Source of the DNA: an uncultured Sphaerochaeta sp.
GTDB lineage: Bacteria; Spirochaetota; Spirochaetia; Sphaerochaetales; Sphaerochaetaceae
Length of the DNA: 64,000 nucleotides
Direction: 5' to 3'
Assembly: GCF_963667405.1 (NCBI RefSeq)
Contig: NZ_OY763408.1
Coordinates: 2,379,757-2,443,756 of the forward strand
A program made the translations under genes and the position numbers. Below the pieces are notes generated by a model that was not told the DNA's origin, did not search any database, and saw nothing but the letters and a program-made list of their open reading frames with translations. The stretch's first letter is position 1. Every line of letters begins with the position of its first letter. Positions 42,057 to 50,575 of this stretch are shown one piece after another.

Positions 42057-43238
42057 CTATTTTCTCAACTCATCAAGCAGCTGACAGCACACCAGATACA
42101 TCCTGGGAATATGGAACGGCCCCTTGTACATGTTGCCCTTCAGCGGGGTGGAAAGGGAGCCATCCTTGTGCAGATAGCCATACCACTCGCCAAACTCAGG
42201 ATCAACGAAGTGGTCCTGGATGTACTTGTGGACCATCTCGAACCGCTCCAGATAGGTATCCTGACCAGACATGGTGTAGGCCATCAGATTTGCAATGGCG
42301 GCTTCGCACTGGGGCCACCAGAACTTCATGTCATGCCAGTACTCGGTTGCACTCTTGCCCAGGGCATCCCTGAAGTAGATGATGCCCCCATGCTCGGCAT
42401 CCCAACCCTTGTTCCACATCCAGTCCAGCATGGAAAGCCCCAACTGCATCAGATCCGCATCATTGCCCCTTCTTCTCGCTTCCTTGAGGATGAACCAAGC
42501 ACCCTCAATGGCATGACCGGGATTAAGCAACCTTCCTTCGAAATGCTCAAGCTGCAAGGAGCCGTCGACATTGCACTGTTCCACCACGATCTGGAGTTCG
42601 GGCCGCACAAAATACGTCCGTATCTCCTTGATGTAACCATCGATCGCCTGCGTAAGCTCCGCTTCCTTTTCAGGAAGAGCACTGCGCAGCTCATCGGCGG
42701 TATTGAGCAGGATCATGGGAAGCCCGAACCCACGAGAGGGGGTGGAGAACTTGGGAATCAGAACGCCATCGGTTGCAAGATAGCCTTCAACCTTCTTGAA
42801 GAGGTCATAGGCCTTCATGGCATAATCCGGGCGGTTGAACGCCCTGCTGTAGGCGGCAAAGCCGAGGATGGCGAAGGTCTCTGAGAAAACATAGCGAAGG
42901 CGCTTGATGACCGGCTTTCCTTCCTTGCTGACGCGGAAGTACATCCGTCCATCAGAGGGGTCGAAACAGTGGTTCTCGATGAAGGAGACCAGCGAGTCGC
43001 ACGCCTTGCGATACTCGCTCTTTGCTTCCACCTCGCGGTACGCAGTAGCGAAGACCCAGAGGGCACGGCCCTGGAACCATACAGACTTATCGGTCTCCAG
43101 CAATGAGCCGTCACGATCCAAACCGGTATACATGCCTCCATGAATCTGGTCGATTCCATAGCGAAGCCAAAACGGCAGGATATCCAAAGCAAGCGTTGCC
43201 TCATACTGCAGGTAGAGCAAGTCAAATTTCTGTTTCAT
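42057..43238 (-). CDS. AGE-family (N-acylglucosamine 2-epimerase-type) isomerase
   Basis: A 393-residue (alpha/alpha)6-barrel protein. Family marks are FWLRYGIDQIHGGMYTGLDRDGS, WFQGRALWVFATAYRE, the histidine loop LLNPGHAIEGAWFILKEA and HDMKFWWPQCEAAIANLM; the histidines are catalytic in the family. AGE enzymes interconvert GlcNAc and ManNAc, but the family also includes cellobiose 2-epimerases and sugar isomerases, so the substrate is open. GAGGGTG precedes ATG 43238. Divergent from the AAC(3)-like gene. Confidence 0.85.
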   Translation of the reverse strand: MKQKFDLLYLQYEATLALDILPFWLRYGIDQIHGGMYTGLDRDGSLLETDKSVWFQGRALWVFATAYREVEAKSEYRKACDSLVSFIENHCFDPSDGRMYFRVSKEGKPVIKRLRYVFSETFAILGFAAYSRAFNRPDYAMKAYDLFKKVEGYLATDGVLIPKFSTPSRGFGLPMILLNTADELRSALPEKEAELTQAIDGYIKEIRTYFVRPELQIVVEQCNVDGSLQLEHFEGRLLNPGHAIEGAWFILKEARRRGNDADLMQLGLSMLDWMWNKGWDAEHGGIIYFRDALGKSATEYWHDMKFWWPQCEAAIANLMAYTMSGQDTYLERFEMVHKYIQDHFVDPEFGEWYGYLHKDGSLSTPLKGNMYKGPFHIPRMYLVCCQLLDELRK

Positions 43239-43311
43239 ACGCACCCTCACTGAAACCCATCATACTCCAAGAGAGAAAGCTCGTCATCGGGATTCTTGAA
43301 AATTATGTACC

Positions 43312-43341
43312 TTGCCACATCCCAGCCTCCCATGGCATGAT
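43312..43341 (+). promoter_or_regulatory. Promoter of the AAC(3)-like gene, leaderless geometry
   Basis: TTGCCA (43312-43317), 18 bases, CATGAT (43336-43341), then six bases to ATG 43348. No ribosome site is seen. Confidence 0.45.
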
Positions 43342-43347
43342 ATGCGC

Positions 43348-44091
43348 ATGCATACACGCCACTCACTGACCAAAGATCTTGAGGCCTTGGGCCTGGACAG
43401 GAAGGGTACAACCCTCGCTCACTTCTCCTACAAGAGTTTAGGCCCGGTTGACGGGGGACCACAAACCGTGGTCGACACCCTCATCTCCTACATGGCAGAA
43501 GGTCTGATGGTCTTTCCGACCCATACCTGGGCGAATGTCACTGAAGAGGATCCCTACTATAGTGTCGCCGAAACTGAGAGCTGCATCGGCCTCATTCCCG
43601 AAACTGCGCGAAAGACAGCAAAGGGAGTGCGATCGGCACATCCGTCGCACTCGGTCGTCGCCTTCGGAACTGACGCAGCATCCTTTGTATCAGGGGAACA
43701 CTTGTATACCACTCCTTGCCCAAGAGAGGGCGTGTACGGAAAACTGTATGACCGTGATGCCACCATTCTGCTGGTTGGCGTTGGCCTCAACCGAGACACC
43801 TACATCCATGGAATCGAGGAGTGGATCGACGTACCGAACCGTATCAACACGGTGAAGAAAATGCTCTTCACCCGCCTCTCTGACGGCAAGCTCCTTCCCT
43901 CCCCGATGGCAGGTCATCTTGGCCATGTGGGAGAGAACTTTCCACGCGTTGAGGAGCACATGCGCTCGGTCGGGATTCTCGAGGAAGGAAGGCTGGGTGA
44001 CGCCCGGGTACTCTACCATTCAGCAAAAGCCTTTGCTGATGAGCTTACCCGGATGCTGGACAAGGATCCCACCCTCTTCTCAGAACGCTGA
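43348..44091 (+). CDS. AAC(3)-family N-acetyltransferase (YokD-like)
   Basis: A 247-residue acetyl-CoA-dependent enzyme of the aminoglycoside 3-N-acetyltransferase fold. The N-terminal AHFSYKSLGPVDGGPQTVVDTLISYM, the TWANVTEEDPYY segment and RSAHPSHSVVAFG are typical of chromosomal AAC(3)/YokD proteins, whose natural substrates are mostly unknown. The presence of this gene does not show antibiotic resistance. Three other ATGs lie close upstream; 43348 fits the promoter spacing. Its end overlaps the convergent LacI gene by 12 bases. Confidence 0.82.
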   Translation: MHTRHSLTKDLEALGLDRKGTTLAHFSYKSLGPVDGGPQTVVDTLISYMAEGLMVFPTHTWANVTEEDPYYSVAETESCIGLIPETARKTAKGVRSAHPSHSVVAFGTDAASFVSGEHLYTTPCPREGVYGKLYDRDATILLVGVGLNRDTYIHGIEEWIDVPNRINTVKKMLFTRLSDGKLLPSPMAGHLGHVGENFPRVEEHMRSVGILEEGRLGDARVLYHSAKAFADELTRMLDKDPTLFSER

Positions 44092-45081
44092 ACTTTCGCT
44101 GATCACCAGATGCAAAGGGGTGAACTTGCTCACCCCTTCCAGGCTTTTCTTCTGCAACAGCAGGGATAGATACTCCACAGCAAGACTGCCCAGTTCCAGG
44201 CGTTGGTTGGACCAACGGGTCCAGTGCTCATGTCCCCCCATCCAGTCATCCTCAAGCACTGCACCGCGCACATCCTGTCCCACCCGCTTCCCCAAGCGCT
44301 CCAAGGAGCGCTCGAAGGAGTCGAGGCTGTAGAGGCGGTCAAAGACTACCATCCCCTGTTCCAATACCTGATTGAGCGCTTCTTCCTCGAGGCGGTTTCT
44401 GTCATCGGCTTGTACAATCGTCACCTCAAGACCGTGCTCCTGGGCCGCATCAAGCAGGTACCTACGCTTATCCTTGCGCGGCTCACGCTCCTCCTCCTGC
44501 GACTCCACATAGACAAAAGAACGATTGCCGCACAGTGGGGCAAGATGGTCGACCATCTGCTCGATCACCTTGCGGTAGTCGAACGTAACCCAGTGGGTAT
44601 TTACCTCGGCCACCTCACGGCGACCGACGAAGACCAAGGGATAGTTGGCCTTCACCAAACGCTCGATACCCTTGTCATCACGATTGACACCCATCATTAC
44701 CGCCCCGTCTGCAAGAACGATGCGTGAAGAGTTCTCCTCGGTAGGCCGGTTGTTGAGGATCAGAATGTCGTATCCGTACTTTTCCGCTGTCTCCTGGATC
44801 CCCACGAAGAAGCGGTAGTACTCATTCTCCGACTCAACCGGAAAGATCTGCTCGTAGGTGAAGACGGCTATCAGGGAGTTGGAGCCGTTCTTGAGCTTGC
44901 GCGCAGCCATGTTGGGCACATACCCCAGACGTGCCGCAGACTCAAGGATTTTCTCCTTGGTCTGAGCACCCACACGAATGCTCTTCCCATCCTTGCCATT
45001 CAGTACTGCAGAAACCGAAGCGTAGGAGACCTTTGCCTCACGTGCCACATCCTGCAAGGTCACCCGTTTGAAATCCTTCAT
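44080..45081 (-). CDS. LacI-family transcriptional regulator
   Basis: A 333-residue repressor. The HTH and hinge are clear: VTLQDVAREAKVSYASVSAVLNGKDGKSIRVGAQTKEKILESAARLGYVPNMAARKLKNG (residues ~7-66). A periplasmic-binding-type sensor domain follows. It is the last gene of the sugar ABC/oxidoreductase operon, its ATG overlapping the previous stop (ATGA), so it probably controls that operon; a palindrome just after the operon promoter is a likely site. Confidence 0.94.
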   Translation of the reverse strand: MKDFKRVTLQDVAREAKVSYASVSAVLNGKDGKSIRVGAQTKEKILESAARLGYVPNMAARKLKNGSNSLIAVFTYEQIFPVESENEYYRFFVGIQETAEKYGYDILILNNRPTEENSSRIVLADGAVMMGVNRDDKGIERLVKANYPLVFVGRREVAEVNTHWVTFDYRKVIEQMVDHLAPLCGNRSFVYVESQEEEREPRKDKRRYLLDAAQEHGLEVTIVQADDRNRLEEEALNQVLEQGMVVFDRLYSLDSFERSLERLGKRVGQDVRGAVLEDDWMGGHEHWTRWSNQRLELGSLAVEYLSLLLQKKSLEGVSKFTPLHLVISESSAF

Positions 45082-46439
45082 CCCAGAAATACTCCTGCAC
45101 CCTTCAGTGTAGCATGCAACAGGGGCATCGGTAGATGGAAAAGATCGGTTTTGGCCTGTAAGGCCACTGCAACCGCTGTTCCTGCTCCCTGCCCGATTGC
45201 ACCAGCGGAAGGACTGACCCTGAGACTGGCATGTGCTGCAAACTCACAGCTGATGTTCCTTCCTGCTGCCAGCACATTGCTCACCTGCTCATTAAGCAGG
45301 CTCCTCAGCGGTATGGTATAGTACCCCCCTTCGCGCAGGAAGGTGGAGTCGGTAGCCGCACCATCGGGGGAGTGGATGTCGATGGGATAACCACACGCAG
45401 AAATGGCATCCTCGAACCTTGTCTCGGCAAGCAGGTCGGCCACACTGATGCGATAGGCACCCTTGAGGCGGCGGGAGCTGCGGATTCCGATACGCGGTCC
45501 ACTGAAGGTCATCCGAGCCTTCCCGAAGCCGGGAATGTGGGTCTTGAGGAAGCGGTAGAGCTCCCATACCTGACGCCTCCCTTCAGTCTCAGCCTCACTG
45601 AGCTGGATGGGATCCACAGGATTCTTCTCCAGCACCCGGGTCATATTCACGATGACCTCACCCAGAGCATTCGTCTCGAAGGCAAGGACAATGTCCCGGT
45701 CAAAGGTAATCTCTCCTGCCTTGATTCCCTCCTGCATGATCTCCTGGAAGCCGGAGAAGGAGAGTCGACACGCCTGGTGCTGCAAACCTGCCTTGGGGGC
45801 AAGGAACGGAAAGAGTTCGACATTGCTGTCCATCAGGTCCCGTACCGCCTGGATTTCGACATCGACGAGCTTGAAGTTCATCGTCATCGGCTGGTCCTTG
45901 CCATCTGTCTCCCTGCCCTGCTCGAAGGGTATGCCGACAAGCGCTATCAGGTCGGCATCACCGGAGGCATCGATGAAGAACTTGGCCTGCACGGAGAAGC
46001 GCTGTGCTGCACAGAGGCAGGAGATGCCGTGGAGCGTACCCTCATCCACTACCACATCGACCACCGTGGTGTGATAGAGGATCTTCACCCCAGCCTCCAG
46101 GCACATCAGCTCAAGCTCGCGCTTCATACCCTCACTGTCGAAGGGGGTCACGGTGTAGGTGTACCCGGTGGAATCAGTGATGTGCCCGGGACTCAAGCCC
46201 TTTTCAGCCATCCGCTTGATCAGTTCATCGGGCAGGCCCTGGACCACCTGCGTCTCTCCTGCGTGAAAGGTCATCATCGGCCCTGTCCCGCAGGCAGTCA
46301 GGCTGCCGCCGAGGTAGCCCTCCTCCTCGATCAGGAGCACATCCAGACCAAGACGTGCAGCAGCAATGGCAGCCATGCTGCCTGCAATGCCGCCGCCTAC
46401 AACAATAAGATCATGGGTTGCATCAAAGAGAGTATGCAT
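45078..46439 (-). CDS. FAD-dependent oxidoreductase
   Basis: A 453-residue flavoprotein of the FAD_oxidored (PF12831) type. The dinucleotide loop DLIVVGGGIAGSMAAIAAARLG is at ~10-31, followed by EEEGYLGGSLTACGTGP with a cysteine often near the flavin in this family. FIDASGDADLIALVG and AAGRNISCEFAAHASLRVSP are further FAD contacts. Such proteins are often found with sugar ABC operons, and I infer oxidation of a sugar or polyol. Start at ATG 46439 (or the ATG just before), behind AAGGAACC. Confidence 0.88.
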   Translation of the reverse strand: MHTLFDATHDLIVVGGGIAGSMAAIAAARLGLDVLLIEEEGYLGGSLTACGTGPMMTFHAGETQVVQGLPDELIKRMAEKGLSPGHITDSTGYTYTVTPFDSEGMKRELELMCLEAGVKILYHTTVVDVVVDEGTLHGISCLCAAQRFSVQAKFFIDASGDADLIALVGIPFEQGRETDGKDQPMTMNFKLVDVEIQAVRDLMDSNVELFPFLAPKAGLQHQACRLSFSGFQEIMQEGIKAGEITFDRDIVLAFETNALGEVIVNMTRVLEKNPVDPIQLSEAETEGRRQVWELYRFLKTHIPGFGKARMTFSGPRIGIRSSRRLKGAYRISVADLLAETRFEDAISACGYPIDIHSPDGAATDSTFLREGGYYTIPLRSLLNEQVSNVLAAGRNISCEFAAHASLRVSPSAGAIGQGAGTAVAVALQAKTDLFHLPMPLLHATLKGAGVFLG

Positions 46440-46450
46440 CATTGGTTCCT

Positions 46451-47284
46451 TTATTTCAGACCGGAATTCACCATGGCATCGGTGACCTTCTGTTGGAAGA
46501 AGAGATAGACGGCCATGATGGGTAGTATCGAAAGGGTGGTTGCCGCCAGCTGCAGATGCCACTGGGGAAGTCCATAGGTGTCGTTGAAATTGGTGAGGGA
46601 GAGCGGCAAGGTGAATTTCTCCAGGCTGCTGATGAACACCAACGGCTCAAGATAGGTGTTCCAGACAGCGATGAACGCAAGAATGGCCACCGAACTGAGC
46701 ACGGGGATGGCGATGGGCAGCATGATCTTGACAAAGATGCCCAGCGGATGCAGGCCATCGATGCGTGCAGCCTCCTCCAGTTCCTGCGGGACGGTTACAT
46801 AGAACTGGCGCAGCATGAAGGTGGAAAAAGCCCCTTGGCTGCCGAAGATGGGAAGCAGCATGAGCGGAACCAGACTGTCGTCAAAGCCCCAGCCCCGCAT
46901 CTGGAAGAAGAGGGGGATGATGGTGACCTCGATGGGCATCATCAGGGCGGTGAGCAACAACAGGAAGGCTGCGTTGCGGCCGGGGAATCGCATCCTGGCA
47001 AAGGCATAGCCGGCAAGGGCGGCAAGGAGTACATTCCCTATCGTCCCCACCCCTGCCACCAGCAGGGTGTTGAGATAGTGGCGGGCAAACGGTTGGACGG
47101 TGAAGATGTCGCGATAGTTGGAGAACGCCCAGCTGGTGGGAAGCAACTTGGGTGCTCCGAAAATCTCGGCACTCACATTGAGCGAATTGACCAGCATCCA
47201 CCAGAACGGATAGACAAAGAGGATGGTGAGCACCAGCATCAGTGCCCAGGAGGGGGTCTGCTTGAGCAGTGTCTTAGGATTCAT
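46451..47284 (-). CDS. Sugar ABC transporter permease (MalG-type)
   Basis: A 277-residue inner-membrane subunit with six helices. The EAA loop, which contacts the ATPase, is EEAARIDGLHPLGIFVKIMLP (~190-210). MRFPGRNAAFLLLLTALMMP is a typical MalG segment. Its start overlaps the upstream permease by 11 bases. No ATPase gene is in the operon; a shared MsmK/UgpC-type ATPase elsewhere is expected. Confidence 0.94.
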   Translation of the reverse strand: MNPKTLLKQTPSWALMLVLTILFVYPFWWMLVNSLNVSAEIFGAPKLLPTSWAFSNYRDIFTVQPFARHYLNTLLVAGVGTIGNVLLAALAGYAFARMRFPGRNAAFLLLLTALMMPIEVTIIPLFFQMRGWGFDDSLVPLMLLPIFGSQGAFSTFMLRQFYVTVPQELEEAARIDGLHPLGIFVKIMLPIAIPVLSSVAILAFIAVWNTYLEPLVFISSLEKFTLPLSLTNFNDTYGLPQWHLQLAATTLSILPIMAVYLFFQQKVTDAMVNSGLK

Positions 47285-48176
47285 AATAGGAGATCCTTTT
47301 GCGTCCCAGCCACTGGATTGCGGTAAGGGCAAGCACGATCAGAAAGAGTACTACAGCCAAAGCAGAAGCAAAGCCGGTGTCGAACATCCTGAAAGCCTGG
47401 TGATAGATGTAATAGACCATGACCATCGTCGATCCTTCCGGTCCGCCATCGGTCATCAGCTTGATGGTGTCGAAGACACGCATGGAACCGATGATCGTCA
47501 CGATGGAGACCATCATCACGGTGGGCATCAGAAGCGGAAGCTTGATCCTGAAGAAGAGGGTAAAGCGCTTGGCCCCATCGATGCGGGCCGCCTCGATGAC
47601 ATCGCCCGGCATATTCAGCACCGCTCCCATAAAGATGAGCACGTTCATGCCCAGGTTCTTCATGACACGGGTGACGATGACACTGCCCATCGCCCACCCT
47701 TTCTCAAAGAGCCAGTTCGGCCCGGCTATGCCGATCAGGTCCAGGAACCAGTTCACCGGACCAGCCGTACCGCCCTGCAGCAAATACTTCCAGACGATGG
47801 CCCAGGCCACCCCTGAGGTCACCACCGGCAGGAAGATGATGCTGCGGACAAAACGGGTGCCTCCCTTGCCCCCACCGAGGTAGAGGGCAAGCAGCAGACT
47901 GAAAACAAGGTTCAAAGGCACCACCCCGGCACTGAAAATGAGGGTGTTGACCAACGACTTGGCAAAGAGAGGATCCTTTGCCAGGGAAACGAAATTGTCA
48001 AAACCGGAAAACACACTGGTTCCGAAAAGCAGGTTCTTCTCCTGCATGCTGTACAGAAAGACCGAGAAGAGTGGGAGCAGGACGAAGAGGATGAATCCGG
48101 CCATCTGGGGGGCTATGAAAGCCCACCCTATGATCGTATCCTTTCTTGTCCGCATGCGCAGCGTCTGTTGTCTCAT
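47274..48176 (-). CDS. Sugar ABC transporter permease (MalF-type)
   Basis: A 300-residue six-helix membrane subunit. FIAPQMAGFILFVLLPLFSVFLYS begins TM1 and the EAA loop reads IEAARIDGAKRFTLFFRIKLPLL. The TMV(M)VYYIYHQAFRMFDTGFASALAVVLF end is typical of oligosaccharide permeases. AAGGAG lies upstream of ATG 48176, 21 bases after the binding-protein gene. Confidence 0.94.
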   Translation of the reverse strand: MRQQTLRMRTRKDTIIGWAFIAPQMAGFILFVLLPLFSVFLYSMQEKNLLFGTSVFSGFDNFVSLAKDPLFAKSLVNTLIFSAGVVPLNLVFSLLLALYLGGGKGGTRFVRSIIFLPVVTSGVAWAIVWKYLLQGGTAGPVNWFLDLIGIAGPNWLFEKGWAMGSVIVTRVMKNLGMNVLIFMGAVLNMPGDVIEAARIDGAKRFTLFFRIKLPLLMPTVMMVSIVTIIGSMRVFDTIKLMTDGGPEGSTMVMVYYIYHQAFRMFDTGFASALAVVLFLIVLALTAIQWLGRKRISYYES

Positions 48177-48197
48177 TCGTCCTGACTCCTTGCAAAT

Positions 48198-49493
48198 TTA
48201 CTTGGTGTACTTGGTATAGATGGCGGCCACTTCGTCAAGGATGGCTTTCACATTGGCATTGGGCTGCCAGAGCTTGTCAAAGACCATCTTCGATTCGACC
48301 TCGATCTGAGGATACTTCACATGGCTGGGCAGTACCCTGCCGCTCTTGATGGACGTGGCGACGGCAAGCTTCATCTGCTCGGCGGTCACGCTCTTGTTGG
48401 AAGTAAGGAACGCATCGGACTCAAGCACAGACTTGCGTGCAGGGGGCCAGATTCCTGCCATGGCAGCAACCGAGCTCTTGTTGGTCATGTATGCTACCAG
48501 CTCGCTGGCAAGAGCGACGTTCTTGCTCTTGGAGTGTGCACCGATTGCTGCCTGGCCGATAACCGGGGACTCACCCTTCGGACCTGCAGGCATGGGGGCA
48601 AGACCCCAAACAAAGGAAGCATCGTTGAGCTTGGAGACGCGGGAGATCTGCCCGACCGTCATGGCTGCATTGCCGGCAAAGAAGTCACTCTGGTTGCCCG
48701 GGGGAACCACTGAGGCATCCTGGTAGACCATGGAGTGGAAGAGCTTCACTGCAGCTACCGAAGCATCATTGTTGATGAGCACCTGTCCATCATCGGTCCA
48801 GAAGTCACCGCCGTAGGAGCGTACCATCGGGGCAAGGTTGTGCAGGATACGGGCGTCAAATCCCTGGCCGTCAACAGTCTGGAAGCCCCAGATGCCGGTC
48901 TTGTCCTTGATGGCCTTCGCTGCCATGCGGAAGGTTTCCCAGTTCCAGACGCCTTCTGCAACATACTGCTCGACAGTCTTCAGTCCTGCCTTGGCAAAGA
49001 GGTCCTTGTTGTAGAGGATGAAGAACGGAGAGGTGGAGAACGGGATGGCATAGACGTTGCCGCCCTTGCTCCAGAGCTCCAGTGCATCGGCTGAGATATC
49101 CTCAGGATCATAAGCTTTCATGCCATCATTGAGCTTTGCCAGCAAGCCGCTTTCGATGAAGGCGGGGGCTGCAGTTTCGAGGACCCAGAAGAGATCGGGG
49201 CCATTGGAGCCTTGCAGCTCGAGGGAGAGCTTGGTGTTGTATTCGGCAAAGGGAATCGACTCGAAGGTAGCGGTGATGGGAAGTCCCTTCTCCTTGGCAA
49301 AGCCTTCGACAAATGAGTTGAGCAGAGCAATCTGGTCAGGGTTGCTGGTCCAGGTGGCGATCTTCAGGGCTACCGGGCCCTGAGGCTTGGAAGGTTCGGG
49401 AGAACCTTGGGCAAAGAGTGCAGAAATGGAGAGCAAGAGAACAAGCAACAAGGCAAGGGCACGGACTGACCCCTTGGTGTGGTGTGTAGACAT
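48198..49493 (-). CDS. Sugar ABC transporter substrate-binding protein
   Basis: A 431-residue extracellular solute-binding family 1 receptor. The signal peptide runs to about residue 29 (ALALLLVLLLSISALFA), followed by QGSPEPS. The fold marks are VALKIATWTSNPDQIALLNSF, GPDLFWVLETAAPAFIESGLLAKLND and YAIPFSTSPFFILYNKDLFAKAGL. Start at ATG 49493 just behind AAGGAGG; an in-frame start ten codons upstream would lie across the ribosome site. First gene of the operon. Confidence 0.94.
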   Translation of the reverse strand: MSTHHTKGSVRALALLLVLLLSISALFAQGSPEPSKPQGPVALKIATWTSNPDQIALLNSFVEGFAKEKGLPITATFESIPFAEYNTKLSLELQGSNGPDLFWVLETAAPAFIESGLLAKLNDGMKAYDPEDISADALELWSKGGNVYAIPFSTSPFFILYNKDLFAKAGLKTVEQYVAEGVWNWETFRMAAKAIKDKTGIWGFQTVDGQGFDARILHNLAPMVRSYGGDFWTDDGQVLINNDASVAAVKLFHSMVYQDASVVPPGNQSDFFAGNAAMTVGQISRVSKLNDASFVWGLAPMPAGPKGESPVIGQAAIGAHSKSKNVALASELVAYMTNKSSVAAMAGIWPPARKSVLESDAFLTSNKSVTAEQMKLAVATSIKSGRVLPSHVKYPQIEVESKMVFDKLWQPNANVKAILDEVAAIYTKYTK

Positions 49494-49512
49494 ACAATCC
49501 TCCTTAAGTGTT

Positions 49513-49566
49513 TGATTAATCATTTAATCACGAACACATCGTACAACCCCTTCTTGCTCCCGTCAA
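49513..49566 (-). promoter_or_regulatory. Promoter and palindromic operator of the sugar ABC operon
   Basis: Reverse-strand TTGACG (49566-49561), 17 bases, TACGAT (49543-49538). Immediately after the expected start of transcription lies TGATTAA-TCAT-TTAATCA (49513-49530), a perfect 7-bp-arm inverted repeat. The position suits repression by the operon's LacI protein, though it lacks the usual central CG. Confidence 0.6.
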
Positions 49567-49575
49567 TAAAAATAA

Positions 49576-49593
49576 TGCCTCCCGAAGGAGGCA
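49576..49593 (-). terminator. UUCG-loop intrinsic terminator after the ZIP gene
   Basis: On the reverse strand TGCCTCC-TTCG-GGAGGCA followed by TTATTTTTATTG. The C(UUCG)G tetraloop is exceptionally stable. It partly overlaps the region of the next operon's promoter. Confidence 0.88.
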
Positions 49594-49612
49594 CTGGCGA
49601 AGACAACGCTCA

Positions 49613-50434
49613 CTAGCTGAGCAAGACCAGACTCAAGGCCATGACTGCCATACCCGCAATAACCCCGGTGATGGCCACATGGTGCTCGCCATACTCCTCT
49701 GCGGTGGGTAGCAGTTCATCGAGAGAGATGTAGACCATGATGCCTGCAACGGCTGCAAAGACAAAGCCGAAGGTGATGTCGTTGAACCAACGTCGCAACA
49801 GGAAATAGCCGATGAAGGCACCCACCGGTTCTGCCATACCGGAGAGGAGGCTCAGCCAGAACGCCTTCTTGCGGCTCTTGGTGGCAAAGTAAACGGGAGC
49901 AGAGACCGCAACACCCTCAGGGATGTTGTGGATGGCAATGGCAACCGCGATGCTGATACCCAGGCTTGGGTCGGAGAGTGCGGCCATGAAGGTAGCCAGG
50001 CCTTCGGGAAAATTATGGATGGCGATGGCCAGGGCACTGAAAAAGCCCATGCGCATCAGACGAGGATCGTTGGGGTCGAGTGCTGGTTTGGGGTCACAGG
50101 GTTTGCTATGCATCTCATGCGGGTTCTCATACTCGGGAATGAGCTTGTCGATGATGGCGATGAGGGCAATACCGGCAAAAAAGGCTGCGGTGGTGACCCA
50201 GTAGCCGTTCTTCGCTCCGAGTGCACCTTCCAATGAATCCTTGGCCTTCATGAAGATCTCGATCAAGGCGACATAGATCATGACGCCGGCGGAAAACCCC
50301 AGGGCGGCAGCAAGGAACTTGGGGTTGAACTTCTTGTGGAAGAAACTCATCAAGGACCCTACTCCGGTGCCCAAACCTGCAAACACCGTAAGCCCGAATG
50401 CCAGAAGCAAGGTTGAGGTACTGAACTCATACAT
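49613..50434 (-). CDS. ZIP-family metal transporter (ZupT-like)
   Basis: A 273-residue, eight-helix importer of zinc or other divalent metals. Helix IV has HNFPEGLATF and helix V has HNIPEGVAVSAPV, giving the paired metal-site HN-x-PEG motifs of ZupT. A His/Cys/Asp loop (ENPHEMHSKPCDPK) lies between helices III and IV. Start at ATG 50434 behind GGGGAGA; longer in-frame reading upstream is not coding. Followed by a UUCG terminator. Confidence 0.94.
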   Translation of the reverse strand: MYEFSTSTLLLAFGLTVFAGLGTGVGSLMSFFHKKFNPKFLAAALGFSAGVMIYVALIEIFMKAKDSLEGALGAKNGYWVTTAAFFAGIALIAIIDKLIPEYENPHEMHSKPCDPKPALDPNDPRLMRMGFFSALAIAIHNFPEGLATFMAALSDPSLGISIAVAIAIHNIPEGVAVSAPVYFATKSRKKAFWLSLLSGMAEPVGAFIGYFLLRRWFNDITFGFVFAAVAGIMVYISLDELLPTAEEYGEHHVAITGVIAGMAVMALSLVLLS

Positions 50435-50575
50435 GGTTGTGATTCTCCCCATCGGTCTTGTTGGAAAAAGCCTACCATGCACGCATGGGAAAGGCAACGA
50501 TGCAGAGGATTTCGAATGTAACTGGTTTCCTGCGCTGCTCTCCCCGATACTGGGCAAAAACAAAAGGAGGTTTTC

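Noticed and set aside
45231..46508. 425-codon open frame opposite the FAD oxidoreductase
   Set aside because: Antisense shadow; cysteine/histidine-rich unstructured composition and no start signals.
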